Assembly: GCA_902779305.1 (NCBI GenBank)
Contig: CACZBD010000015.1
Span: 1-64,000 of the forward strand
Origin: an uncultured Lachnospiraceae bacterium
Lineage (GTDB): Bacteria > Bacillota > Clostridia > Lachnospirales > Lachnospiraceae
Length of the DNA: 64,000 nucleotides
Direction: 5' to 3'
Made by a program: the position numbers and the translations under genes. Below are positions 1 to 8,097 of the stretch, piece after piece; the stretch's first letter is position 1; the number at the start of each line of letters is the position of its first letter. Under the pieces are notes generated by a model that did not search any database, had not been told where the DNA came from, and was given only the letters and a program-made list of their open reading frames with translations.

Positions 1-11
1 ATAGGAATTCT

Positions 12-56
12 GTAATTGCTTCGCAATTACTTGGCACTATTTCTGCTTCGCAGAAA
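12..56. repeat. Two perfect hairpins with TTC loops
   Basis: GTAATTGC (12-19) and GCAATTAC (23-30) form a perfect 8-bp stem with a TTC loop. TTTCTGC (40-46) and GCAGAAA (50-56) form a perfect 7-bp stem, also with a TTC loop. Neither is followed by a T-run, so they are not ordinary terminators. Hairpins of the same build lie between the two tRNA genes at 53977-54080, which suggests this edge is spacer of a tRNA or rRNA operon continuing to the left. Confidence 0.6.
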
Positions 57-108
57 CAGCGCATATTTCGGGGTTGGTTGTACTGTTTGGTTTTCAAGGA
101 ACAAAAAG

Positions 109-136
109 CAGCTGCGGAAAGACCCGCAACTGTTTT
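109..136. terminator. Terminator-like hairpin, possibly two-sided
   Basis: CAGCTGCGG (109-117) pairs with CCGCAACTG (124-132) around a short loop. On the minus strand the stem is followed by CTTTTTGTTCC, on the plus strand by TTTTAATC. It may end the lipoprotein transcript. It also lies just downstream of the minus-strand promoter at 137-165, so it could be a leader hairpin of the RNA transcribed out of the window. Confidence 0.5.
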
Positions 137-165
137 AATCTATCATCAATTTTTGATCGTGTCAA
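137..165 (-). promoter_or_regulatory. Promoter firing leftward, probably for rRNA or tRNA genes
   Basis: On the minus strand there is a perfect TTGACA (-35, 160-165), a 17-nt spacer and TAGATT (-10, 137-142). The leader that follows contains CCTTGAAAACCAAACAG, which resembles the conserved leader or spacer next to 16S rRNA genes in Firmicutes. The driven genes lie beyond position 1. That they are rRNA genes is inference. Confidence 0.45.
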
Positions 166-208
166 GATATTTTTATTACATATAATAAATATTTTTTAGA
201 AATTCTTA

Positions 209-1042
209 TCAGAGCAGTTTAAATGTCTCGCTGCCGGCCGAATCCTTCACGATAAGACTTAAAGAATTAACCGATTCCACAAGTCCTTCGTCCAGTTCAA
301 AAATCAGAACCGTCTCTTCCGTGCCGCCCGGCGCGATCGTTCCGTTAAACTGGCTGAAACTGTCCATCAGGACAGTGACCGTTTCCTTGATCTTCTTCTC
401 ATTGTTGACAACCAGACGATATTGCTTGCCGGCATTTAGGATGTCACAGGACACATCCTCCCCGGACTGATTGGTAATGTCAAACTTCACAACGACCAGT
501 TTCTTGCCTTCTCTGGCAGACATGGAGATCAGCCAGGAATTATCAGGCTGGTCCGGATAAGTATCACAGATCTCATAATCCCGATAAACCACATCGATCC
601 CTTCAAGCCCCAGACACTCCGCGATCGACGAAACGGAAAAGGTGCTCTCTTCCTCACTCAGGTCTTCCACGCCCAGATCTTCCGCACTTTCCTGCGCACT
701 GAGATCTTCAAAGGAAGGCTCTTCGCCTTCAGCGGCCGGTTCTGCTTCCGGCGTCGGTTCTGCTTCCTCCGGAGCCGGTTCCTCAGGCTGTTCTTCCGGT
801 TCCTCTTCTGCTTCCGCATCCTTTACCGCATCCGGATTCATCAGACGCGCACCGTCGCGGTTATACTTCTTCAGAAGTCCCGCCGCGTACTCTGCAACCA
901 GCCCGGACTGCTCTTCCGTAAGGTCCAGACTCGAAAACAGTCCGCAACCGCAAAATGATAACAGCAGTACCGTGCTCATCACCAGACATAAGATGCGCGC
1001 GATTTTTCCTTTATGATGATCCTTCTTCATTGTTCCCGACAT
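209..1042 (-). CDS. Putative lipoprotein with acidic linker and C-terminal beta-sandwich domain
   Basis: A secreted protein of about 277 residues. A basic start is followed by a hydrophobic segment ending in SFCGCG, which resembles a lipobox, so membrane anchoring outside the cell is likely. A low-complexity Glu/Pro/Ala linker follows. The C-terminal 130 residues look like the immunoglobulin-like DUF4352/DUF5067 type of extracellular domain (KLVVVKFDITNQSGEDV). No catalytic motif is visible. The gene overlaps the end of the histidine kinase gene and is probably translated with it, so it may be an accessory or output of that sensor. The start is uncertain: ATGs at 1063, 1042 and 1030 are all usable; 1042 has AGGGG nine bases upstream. 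Confidence 0.7.
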   Translation of the reverse strand: MSGTMKKDHHKGKIARILCLVMSTVLLLSFCGCGLFSSLDLTEEQSGLVAEYAAGLLKKYNRDGARLMNPDAVKDAEAEEEPEEQPEEPAPEEAEPTPEAEPAAEGEEPSFEDLSAQESAEDLGVEDLSEEESTFSVSSIAECLGLEGIDVVYRDYEICDTYPDQPDNSWLISMSAREGKKLVVVKFDITNQSGEDVSCDILNAGKQYRLVVNNEKKIKETVTVLMDSFSQFNGTIAPGGTEETVLIFELDEGLVESVNSLSLIVKDSAGSETFKLL

Positions 1043-2549
1043 TTTGATTTTCCCCTGTCTCATAAGATCCCTTTTCCTCCGGCGCATCGCGGTCCATATC
1101 GAACCAGAACGCAACGCCGTTATCGTAATTATTCACTCCGTATTCCTGATGCAAGGACTCCGCAATGGCCTTCACGATCGAAAGTCCGATCCCCGATCCG
1201 CCGTATTCACGCGTACGGGCCTTATCTACTTTATAAAACTTTGTCCACAAATGTGCAAGTGCTTCTTCCGGAATCGCCTCTCCGGTATTGAATACTTTCA
1301 GCCTGATCTTTGGTCCTGATTCCTCTGTCGTGATGTCGATCACTTTCTCATTTGCCGCGTAATGGATCGCGTTGGACAGGTAATTGTTGATGACCTGTTC
1401 GACACGCATCGGATCCGACCAGACATATACAGGCTTTGCGGGAGAGATGTTTACCCTGATCCCGTTCTGCTTCAGCAAAATCTCATCTGCCGCGACGCAT
1501 TCCGCGATCATTTCCATCAGGTCAAACCGTTCAAAGGAGACCTGATCCCGTCCGCTTTCCAGCTGGTCGAGCATCAGGAGTTGCTGCACCATCCTGTTCA
1601 TCTTCGCGGCTTCATCCATGATCACTTCGCAATAATAATCTCTGCTGCCGTCATCATCATTCACGCAGTCCTTAAGCCCTTCCGCATATCCCTGGATCAC
1701 CGCGATAGGTGTCTTGAGTTCATGGGAAACATTGGACAGAAATTCCCGGCGCATTTCATCGATCTCCGTCTTGCGCTCGTTGTCCAGCTGCAGTTCGTTA
1801 TTGGCCGCCTTCAGTTCTGAGATCGTCTGTTCCAGATTCTCAGACATCCTGTTCATGGATCTTCCGAGAATGCCGATCTCGTCTCTCCTATCTTTTTCGT
1901 CATATTTGACGTCAAAATCAAGTCTTGCCATTCTTTCGGAAATATCCGCAAGTTTCATGATCGGCTTTGTGACTTTCCCTGCAAAAATACCGGAAAGCAC
2001 GATCCCCACCATGATCACCGCGATCCCGACGTACAGCAGAAAACGATTTGCGATCCTGACACTGTCCTGAATGGACTCAATGGGCGTTCGCATGTAGATC
2101 ATATTATTATTGGTAAGAAGGCCCCAGAGTTCCATGAATTCCATGTTCATATGTTCATCGAACGAACGCTGGATATAAAGATCCTTCCCTTCATAAAGCG
2201 TATCCGCCTTCGCCGGTCCTCTGAAAAAATAGCCAAGCAGCCTGTCAGAAAGCGAGCGGTTATCCCTTACCGTAGACAGGATCGTTTTCGTGTCGGAATC
2301 AAGGATCAGGATCTCCAGATTGTACCTTGCCGCGATCTTTTCAAATGTGACCGAAAAATCTTCCGAACGGATATTGCCTTCCGAGGCGTTGCTGTTGATC
2401 TCCCGATATGCAAGTAACAGCGAATTCTTTTTGCTGCTTGCGTAAAAATCACCCAAAAGCAGGGTATTGGCCGCCCAGAACGATACGATCATAAGCGCCA
2501 GCAGCACAAAGAAAAACATCGCAAACTGATTTTTAATGGAATGTTTCAT
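1011..2549 (-). CDS. Sensor histidine kinase with HAMP domain
   Basis: A membrane histidine kinase of 512 residues. Transmembrane helix 1 is at about 10-31, an extracellular sensor region runs to about 168, helix 2 is at 169-190, then a HAMP segment. The HisKA motif VSHELKTPIAVIQGY carries the phospho-acceptor His276. An N-box (INNYLSNAIHYA) and G-box (YGGSGIGLSIVKA) complete an intact HATPase domain. The natural partner is the OmpR-type regulator at 4744-5412, but the hydrogenase-chemoreceptor gene lies between them. A separate promoter just upstream and a terminator at 2632-2661 suggest kinase and lipoprotein form their own transcript. The signal sensed cannot be read from the sequence. Confidence 0.92.
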   Translation of the reverse strand: MKHSIKNQFAMFFFVLLALMIVSFWAANTLLLGDFYASSKKNSLLLAYREINSNASEGNIRSEDFSVTFEKIAARYNLEILILDSDTKTILSTVRDNRSLSDRLLGYFFRGPAKADTLYEGKDLYIQRSFDEHMNMEFMELWGLLTNNNMIYMRTPIESIQDSVRIANRFLLYVGIAVIMVGIVLSGIFAGKVTKPIMKLADISERMARLDFDVKYDEKDRRDEIGILGRSMNRMSENLEQTISELKAANNELQLDNERKTEIDEMRREFLSNVSHELKTPIAVIQGYAEGLKDCVNDDDGSRDYYCEVIMDEAAKMNRMVQQLLMLDQLESGRDQVSFERFDLMEMIAECVAADEILLKQNGIRVNISPAKPVYVWSDPMRVEQVINNYLSNAIHYAANEKVIDITTEESGPKIRLKVFNTGEAIPEEALAHLWTKFYKVDKARTREYGGSGIGLSIVKAIAESLHQEYGVNNYDNGVAFWFDMDRDAPEEKGSYETGENQNVGNNEEGSS

Positions 2550-2573
2550 ATATTTTTACCACCCGATAACAAT

Positions 2574-2602
2574 AGCATAAATGGCGGATGATCTTTTCGC
2601 AA
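2574..2602 (-). promoter_or_regulatory. Probable promoter of the histidine kinase gene
   Basis: TTGCGA (2597-2602), a 17-nt spacer and TATGCT (2574-2579) precede the kinase start codon at 2549. The site lies after the terminator of the upstream gene, which supports separate transcription. Confidence 0.4.
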
Positions 2603-2631
2603 CAGACTTCACAGAATCTACATGATTTTTA

Positions 2632-2661
2632 CAAAAAAAAGGCGGGAACATCCCGCCTTTT
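2632..2661 (-). terminator. Intrinsic terminator of the hydrogenase-chemoreceptor gene
   Basis: GGCGGGA (2641-2647) and TCCCGCC (2651-2657) form a GC-rich 7-bp stem with a 3-nt loop. Eight T residues follow on the minus strand and four on the plus strand. It lies 14 bases beyond the stop codon at 2675. Confidence 0.85.
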
Positions 2662-2674
2662 CATATTCATCCGT

Positions 2675-4603
2675 TTAGTCTTCCAGCATCTGCTTCAGAG
2701 AGTTTTCAACATTCTTCGTTACGTCCTTCATCATGTTTACAGATTCCGTTGTCTCGTGCGAGGAAGTTACCAGGCTTTCCGCGCTGTTGTTGACGGTCTC
2801 GATGATGTCTTTCAGCTTGTTGCCCTCTTCGATCAAGAGCTCGATCGTTCCGCGGATACCGTTGTTGTTATTGTTACTGTCATCGGCCGTGGTCTTGGAT
2901 TCCTCTGCCAGTTTCTTGATCTCTTCCGCAACGACCGCGAATCCTTTTCCGACCTCACCGGCTCTTGCAGCCTCAATGGATGCATTCAGCGCCAGCAGAT
3001 TCGTCTGATTCGAAATCGCGATGACATTCTCATCATTTGCTTCGAGTTTCTCAAGATACCCGCCGATATTGGCAATGATCTCTTCGAGGTTCTGCGCAAA
3101 AGTCTCCACTTTCGACATTGCTTCCGAAATATCCGATGTACGGGAAGAATTCTCGGAACTGATCTTTTCAATCTGATCGATGGAAGATGACAGATCGTTG
3201 AAGTTCTCGTTGATCTTCGTCGCAAATACGCTCTTCTTCTCGTTCATTTCCTCGTGTGCTGCCCTGACCTCGTCGGCAAGCTCGACAGCTCTTTCTTTTT
3301 CTTCGAAAACACTGTCCTTGATATAATGCACACAGTTATCCTTGTACGAAAAGCCGTTATAAATAGCGACCGCCATCTCATGGCAGGAATCATATCCGCA
3401 ACAGCCGCAGTCGATACAACGCTTCTGTGCAGTGTCCTTATTCATATCCGCAAAGATTTTCTCCAGTTCTGCATTGGAAGGTTCCTTTACGATGCAGTCC
3501 TTGCTTCTGTCCGTGTATTTCCTGACAAAATCATTCAGATTCAGGGACGCGAACTGCTTATTCAGCGCTTCCAGCCTCTTCTTCGGAGAACTGTTCCTGC
3601 TCCATGCAGATTTTTTGGATTCATTCTTGCTGTCCGAACGGATCCTCTGGATGTTGATGAAAACATCCTCATTCAATGTCTTTCTGTTATCAACACCCGT
3701 ACCGTACAGGCAACCGTTTGTGCAGTTTAAGGCATCGACGAACAGATACGGGGTCTTTTTTCCTTTAATGCGGTCCTTGTTGCGGCGCAGATACTCGTAC
3801 ATATGATGCTCGCCTTCCATCTGACGGACCAGAGCATCTTCGCCGAGCAGCCAGTACACATTTTCCTTAAGGCCGCCGGGCATCGGATAGATGGAGCCGA
3901 GACCGTATTCGATCTCATCCGTATAAGGCTTCGCATTTGACGGATGCGCTTTCAGATAGGCAACCAGCTTGGAAAATGTCAGATTGTATGATACATATCC
4001 GTGATTGTTCGGATCATCGATCTCATTCTTCTTAGCGATACAGGGGCTGATGAACGCCAGCTTATCCGACACATTCATGTATTTCTTGGCATAAATGGCC
4101 GCACACATCATCGGACTCTGCACCGGCATGAGCATCGGCAGAAGTTCCGGAAGATATCTTTCGATATAACCGACAACCGCCGGGCAGGGCTGGGAAATGG
4201 AACCATAGTAATTACGCTCGGTAATATATTTGATGTAGCCCCAAGTCGTGATGTCTGCGCCGAAAGAAACGCTGATGAAACGGTTGACGCCGAGCGCTTT
4301 CAGCATGCCGAGATATTTCTCATACTGACCGGGGTAATTTGCAAGGAATGCAGGAGCGATCAGAACGGAGATCTTCTCTCCGCGCTTCAGATCCGCAAAG
4401 AATCTCTCTACATCATCCAGATATTCTCTGGCATCATGCTCACACGCATCAATGCAGGCCCCGCAGGCAATACATCTTTCCGGGTGAACCTCAATGACAT
4501 TGTTCCTGTCCTTCTCAACCGCAATGTTCGCGCCCATACAGCTGCAGGCTTTGATACACTTGTTACATCCGACACAGTTGTCATTTGTTGCGATCAGTCC
4601 CAT
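2675..4603 (-). CDS. Soluble sensory [FeFe]-hydrogenase-like / ferredoxin / methyl-accepting signalling fusion
   Basis: A cytosolic protein of 642 residues with no membrane helix (numbering from the ATG at 4603). Residues 10-20 and 44-54 hold two ferredoxin-type CxxCxxCxxxC clusters. About 75-325 is a hydrogenase large-subunit domain with the four expected H-cluster [4Fe4S] ligands: Cys140 (QPCPAVV), Cys188 (SPCIAKKNE), Cys294 and Cys298 (NCTNGC). Residues 396-407 form another Cys-rich Fe-S motif ([12 protein letters not shown]). The C-terminal part is a chemoreceptor signalling hairpin with the tip [20 protein letters not shown]. Proline replaces the proton-relay Cys, as expected if it senses rather than catalyses. 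Its likely role is coupling H2 or redox state to a CheA-type kinase. ATG 4603 was chosen because AGAGAGG lies ten bases upstream. Confidence 0.85.
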   Translation of the reverse strand: MGLIATNDNCVGCNKCIKACSCMGANIAVEKDRNNVIEVHPERCIACGACIDACEHDAREYLDDVERFFADLKRGEKISVLIAPAFLANYPGQYEKYLGMLKALGVNRFISVSFGADITTWGYIKYITERNYYGSISQPCPAVVGYIERYLPELLPMLMPVQSPMMCAAIYAKKYMNVSDKLAFISPCIAKKNEIDDPNNHGYVSYNLTFSKLVAYLKAHPSNAKPYTDEIEYGLGSIYPMPGGLKENVYWLLGEDALVRQMEGEHHMYEYLRRNKDRIKGKKTPYLFVDALNCTNGCLYGTGVDNRKTLNEDVFINIQRIRSDSKNESKKSAWSRNSSPKKRLEALNKQFASLNLNDFVRKYTDRSKDCIVKEPSNAELEKIFADMNKDTAQKRCIDCGCCGYDSCHEMAVAIYNGFSYKDNCVHYIKDSVFEEKERAVELADEVRAAHEEMNEKKSVFATKINENFNDLSSSIDQIEKISSENSSRTSDISEAMSKVETFAQNLEEIIANIGGYLEKLEANDENVIAISNQTNLLALNASIEAARAGEVGKGFAVVAEEIKKLAEESKTTADDSNNNNNGIRGTIELLIEEGNKLKDIIETVNNSAESLVTSSHETTESVNMMKDVTKNVENSLKQMLED

Positions 4604-4684
4604 TCTCACCATTCCTCTCTTTATCACACATACTGACTTCCGGACGCATCCGGCAAAATTGTCACAAATGCTCCTGACTTTGAC

Positions 4685-4714
4685 ATTATATCACATGATC
4701 CGAAGGCATGCCAT
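4685..4714 (-). promoter_or_regulatory. Probable promoter of the hydrogenase-chemoreceptor gene
   Basis: ATGGCA (4709-4714), an 18-nt spacer and a perfect TATAAT (4685-4690) lie about 80 bases before the start codon. The untranslated leader contains a small hairpin, CCGGA-TGCG-TCCGG. Confidence 0.5.
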
Positions 4715-4743
4715 AACGAATACAGATATCATTATCGGCAAGA

Positions 4744-5412
4744 TCACACCTCAAACTTATACCCCATCCCCCAGACGGTTTTGATATAATCTCCTTTTTC
4801 TCCCATCTTGCTGCGGAGTTTCTTGACATGCGTATCGATCGTTCTGGCATCGCCAAAATAATCATAATTCCAGACATGATTTAAGATCTTTTCTCTGGAA
4901 AGCGCCACAGACCTGTTCTCCATGAAGTACGTCAGCAGCTCAAATTCCTTGAAACTTAAGTCAACAGGTTTTCCGTCGATGGTGACCACATGGGCCTTCT
5001 GATCGAGCAGGATCCCGCCGGCTTCCAGGCACTGTTCCTGATCCGGATCCCCGTTTACACGTCTTAAGAGTGCCTCCACTCTGGCCACAAGCACCTTGGG
5101 GCTGAATGGTTTGGAAACGTATTCATCGACGCCCAGTTCAAAGCCCTGCAGTTCGTCCCGCTCATCGCTTTTGGCACTCAGCATGATGATCGGCACTTTG
5201 GAATAAGCGCGGATTTCCCTGCAGACCTGCCAGCCGTCCATGACAGGCATCATGATATCCAGAATGATCAGGTCGATATCGTTCCGTTCAAAGAACAGAT
5301 CGACGGCTTCCTTGCCGTTCTGTGCTTCAAACACCTCATAATCCTTTTTTACGAGAAAATCACGTACCAGTTTTCTGATCCGGCTCTCGTCATCAACAAC
5401 CAGTATCTTCAT
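4744..5412 (-). CDS. OmpR/PhoB-family response regulator
   Basis: A transcription factor of 222 residues. The N-terminal receiver domain has the acidic pair Asp7-Asp8, the phospho-acceptor Asp52 (LIILDIMMPVMDGW), and the conserved Ser and Lys (MLSAKSD, VSKPFSP). The C-terminal part is a winged helix with the recognition region ALSREKILNHVWNYDYFG and the typical ending TVWGMGYKFEV. It starts 20 bases after the stop of the small membrane protein gene and is probably co-transcribed with it. The histidine kinase two genes downstream is the likely partner. Targets are unknown. Confidence 0.93.
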   Translation of the reverse strand: MKILVVDDESRIRKLVRDFLVKKDYEVFEAQNGKEAVDLFFERNDIDLIILDIMMPVMDGWQVCREIRAYSKVPIIMLSAKSDERDELQGFELGVDEYVSKPFSPKVLVARVEALLRRVNGDPDQEQCLEAGGILLDQKAHVVTIDGKPVDLSFKEFELLTYFMENRSVALSREKILNHVWNYDYFGDARTIDTHVKKLRSKMGEKGDYIKTVWGMGYKFEV

Positions 5413-5432
5413 CTGTCGCCCTTTCGCTTACA

Positions 5433-6026
5433 CTACTGTCCGTTCAACGCATTCTCGCGTTCCCTCAGTTCCGCTTCCTTTTCGGAAAGCTGCTGTGCCC
5501 AGTCGGCATATTCGTTTTCAATTTCCGTACGGTAATTGAGGATGTTTGGCGTATTGGAATTCAGTGCGATAATGAACAGCGCGGCGATCACCACCGACAG
5601 CACCACGATCGCAACGATCGAAAAGCGGAATCTACGTTTGAGTTTCGCAGAAGGTGTTTCCGGCGCCGGGGCCGGGTTCCTCTCGGCTACGATCTTACTA
5701 TTCAGCTGCGTGCGCGCCTTCGTCAGTTCCTGTTCCAGATCTTTATAATGCAGTGCCTCCTGATACGAGATCAGCACAGGAATATCCTGCACTTTTGCGT
5801 CGTCGATCTGCGGACTGCGCAAAAGATACCCCTGCAGCTGCCTTAAGTATTCCACACCGATTGGCGTGATAAAGATCTTGCTGTCAAGCATCTTGTTGTA
5901 GACCGCCAGCACTGCTTCCGGATCATCCGTCAGTTTGTCGGAAATATACTGGATCTTGTTCAGTTCCTCTCTGGCGATGTCCACATCTTCTTCATTTTGA
6001 AAATCATATCCGTTGATCGATGGCAT
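5433..6026 (-). CDS. Small single-pass membrane protein of unknown function
   Basis: I do not recognise this family. The protein has 197 residues: a soluble N-terminal part of about 115 residues that looks helical, a Pro/Ala linker (RNPAPAPETPSAK), a basic stretch, one membrane helix (FSIVAIVVLSVVIAALFIIA), and a charged C-terminal coiled coil (SEKEAELRERENA). The start at 6026 is set by an ideal GGAGGAGTT-ATG. The gene ends in TAG, so TAG works as a normal stop here. It lies just upstream of the response regulator and may belong to that signalling unit. Confidence 0.65.
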   Translation of the reverse strand: MPSINGYDFQNEEDVDIAREELNKIQYISDKLTDDPEAVLAVYNKMLDSKIFITPIGVEYLRQLQGYLLRSPQIDDAKVQDIPVLISYQEALHYKDLEQELTKARTQLNSKIVAERNPAPAPETPSAKLKRRFRFSIVAIVVLSVVIAALFIIALNSNTPNILNYRTEIENEYADWAQQLSEKEAELRERENALNGQ

Positions 6027-6072
6027 AACTCCTCCACTGCATTCTCTTCTTACGAGTGCCGAAACAGATGAT

Positions 6073-8097
6073 CTATTGCTGTTCGGCGATCCATACCGCA
6101 TAAAGCGTTACTTTGCTCTTATATCCGGCTGCGCCAAAATCAAATGCCGCGCCGTCTGTCAGTTCCGGAACGTCAGACTTGGGATCTGAGCTCCAACCGA
6201 TAAAGGTATAGCCGTTTGCAAAGAAATTGTTTGCATGCAGTTCTGCAGGATTCCCGACCGTCAGTTTCTGCGCTGCCATCCTGCCGCCGCCTTTGACGCC
6301 CTTGGGCAGGTTCGCATTATATACGATCTGATAGGTAAGCGGTGTAAAGTCCGCTTCGATCACATAATCCCTGCAGCCTGTTTTGGCAATTTTGGTGATC
6401 TTCTTACCGGTAGCAGTATCGATCAGTCCGTTAAACTTATATCCGTCTTTTACAACTGTCTTCGGCAGCGTGATCGCGCTCTTCGATACTTCTGTATAGG
6501 AATAGCCGTGCTCACCGTCTGCAATCTGATTTCTCTCTTTTGCCGGATATGTTCCACCGTTCAGGTGCAGCGTATAGGTAAAATCGCTCCTCCATACTGC
6601 ATACAGGTCAAGTTTAAAAGGATTCCCGGTTTCCGTAAGAACCGGATCCTTCAATTTTGCTTTGTCCGAATAAATGACATTTCCGGTTTCCGAAAGTGCC
6701 CAACCCGTGAAGGCTGCATCTGCTTTCTTAAACGGACAGGTCGGGAGTGCCTTCTCCTTATTGTAGGTAAAGCCACTCAATGTTTTGTCATTTTCACCGT
6801 TGCTGTGCAGTACCACCTGATATGCCGCACTCCACTTCGGATAGAGTACCAGATCCCCGAAAGTATTCTTATCGACCTTCTTCACCTGTTTTTTGAAGGT
6901 TGTATCCTCAAACCATCCCGCAAACTGATAACCGTCTCTGACAGGCGTCGGAAGATCGTGGTCAAGCCCTACACCGTAGGCATACTCCGTCTCATATAGA
7001 TTTGTCTCGCTTGCCGCCTTAAGTCCTTCTTCGATCACATATGCGATCGAATATTTTTCCACCGGCTCCCATACCGCATACAGTTTGACTGCAGCCCCGT
7101 TCTTGTTGATCACAAGGTTATCCATAGCTGCCACATCGCTCCATGCCACACTGCCATCAGCAATAGCAGCTGCAGCGAGTTTTTCATCCGGTACCGATGC
7201 TCCTTTTACGGTTGACCAGCCCTGAAGCTTATATCCCTTGTTGACAAATTTAGAAGTACTGATCTGCAGCGGATAGCCGTAATATGCCGTGCTCTTTGCC
7301 GTTGAGCCGCTAACGGCCAGTTTTTCGCCGCCCTGGGTCTTGTTCGGATCATAACTCACGGTATACTTCCATGGCGTCCATTTTGCATAGAGTGTCAGAT
7401 CCGAAGCCTGATCCTTCGGGATGGATTTCACCATGCTCGTGCAGGCGCTGTCTGTACACCAACCGAGGAACGCATAGCCTTCCATGGACAGTGTGGGCAG
7501 TTTTCCGATTGCCGTACCAAATGTAAAGTCTGCGGATGTTTCTCCCTCGGCCAGTTGTGTATTTCCGAATGTCCTTGTTGCAAAAGCAGCCTCACCCAGA
7601 CCGGTATCGTTTTTATCAAACGAAGCCGTATACGAATTGGGCGTCCACTGCGCATAAAGTGTGATGTTTCCTACCCCCGCTTTGGGAAGTTCCGCTACGC
7701 CCAGATCATCCTTGATGGAGAATGGCTGATCTTCTGCAAGCATTTGCACAGTGATCATCTTCCCTTTTCCGTCTGCTTTGGTATTCCAACCCGCAAAGGT
7801 GCAGCCTACTGCCGTAAACCTGTTGTCCTGCAGGATCACTTCATCATCATAGACGAGTCCGGAAATGCCCGGTACCTGCCCGCGCACTTCAGCGCCGTAT
7901 GCCTGCTTGCTGTTCCCGTCGTATACGATCGCATAGGACTTCTCCGGTCTCCACTGTGCGTAGAGCGTGATCTCGTAGTCCGTCTCGTCGCCTTCTTCCG
8001 GCTCCGGGACCAGATTCATGACCGCTTCCTGATCAGCCAGCCGGAATCCCGTTCCATCGTCTTCTTCCGCATTGGACGAATACCAGCCGTCGAATGT
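6073..8097 (-). pseudogene. Downstream part of a giant secreted repeat protein, separated by an in-frame TAG
   Basis: This stretch continues the frame of the gene at 8098-11541 after its TAG (8098-8100). The first residues past the stop, TFDGWYSSNAEEDD, complete a repeat that begins KKAG before it, so the lost codon was almost certainly Tyr (TAT or TAC). The 674 downstream codons are open and encode about eight InlB B-repeat/Flg_new-type units, each with GY.F.GW and ending in L-YA-W. An internal ATG at 8019 exists but has no signal peptide. Unless TAG is read through, this part is silent or makes an unexported fragment. The end IAEQQ has no LPXTG anchor. Confidence 0.75.
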
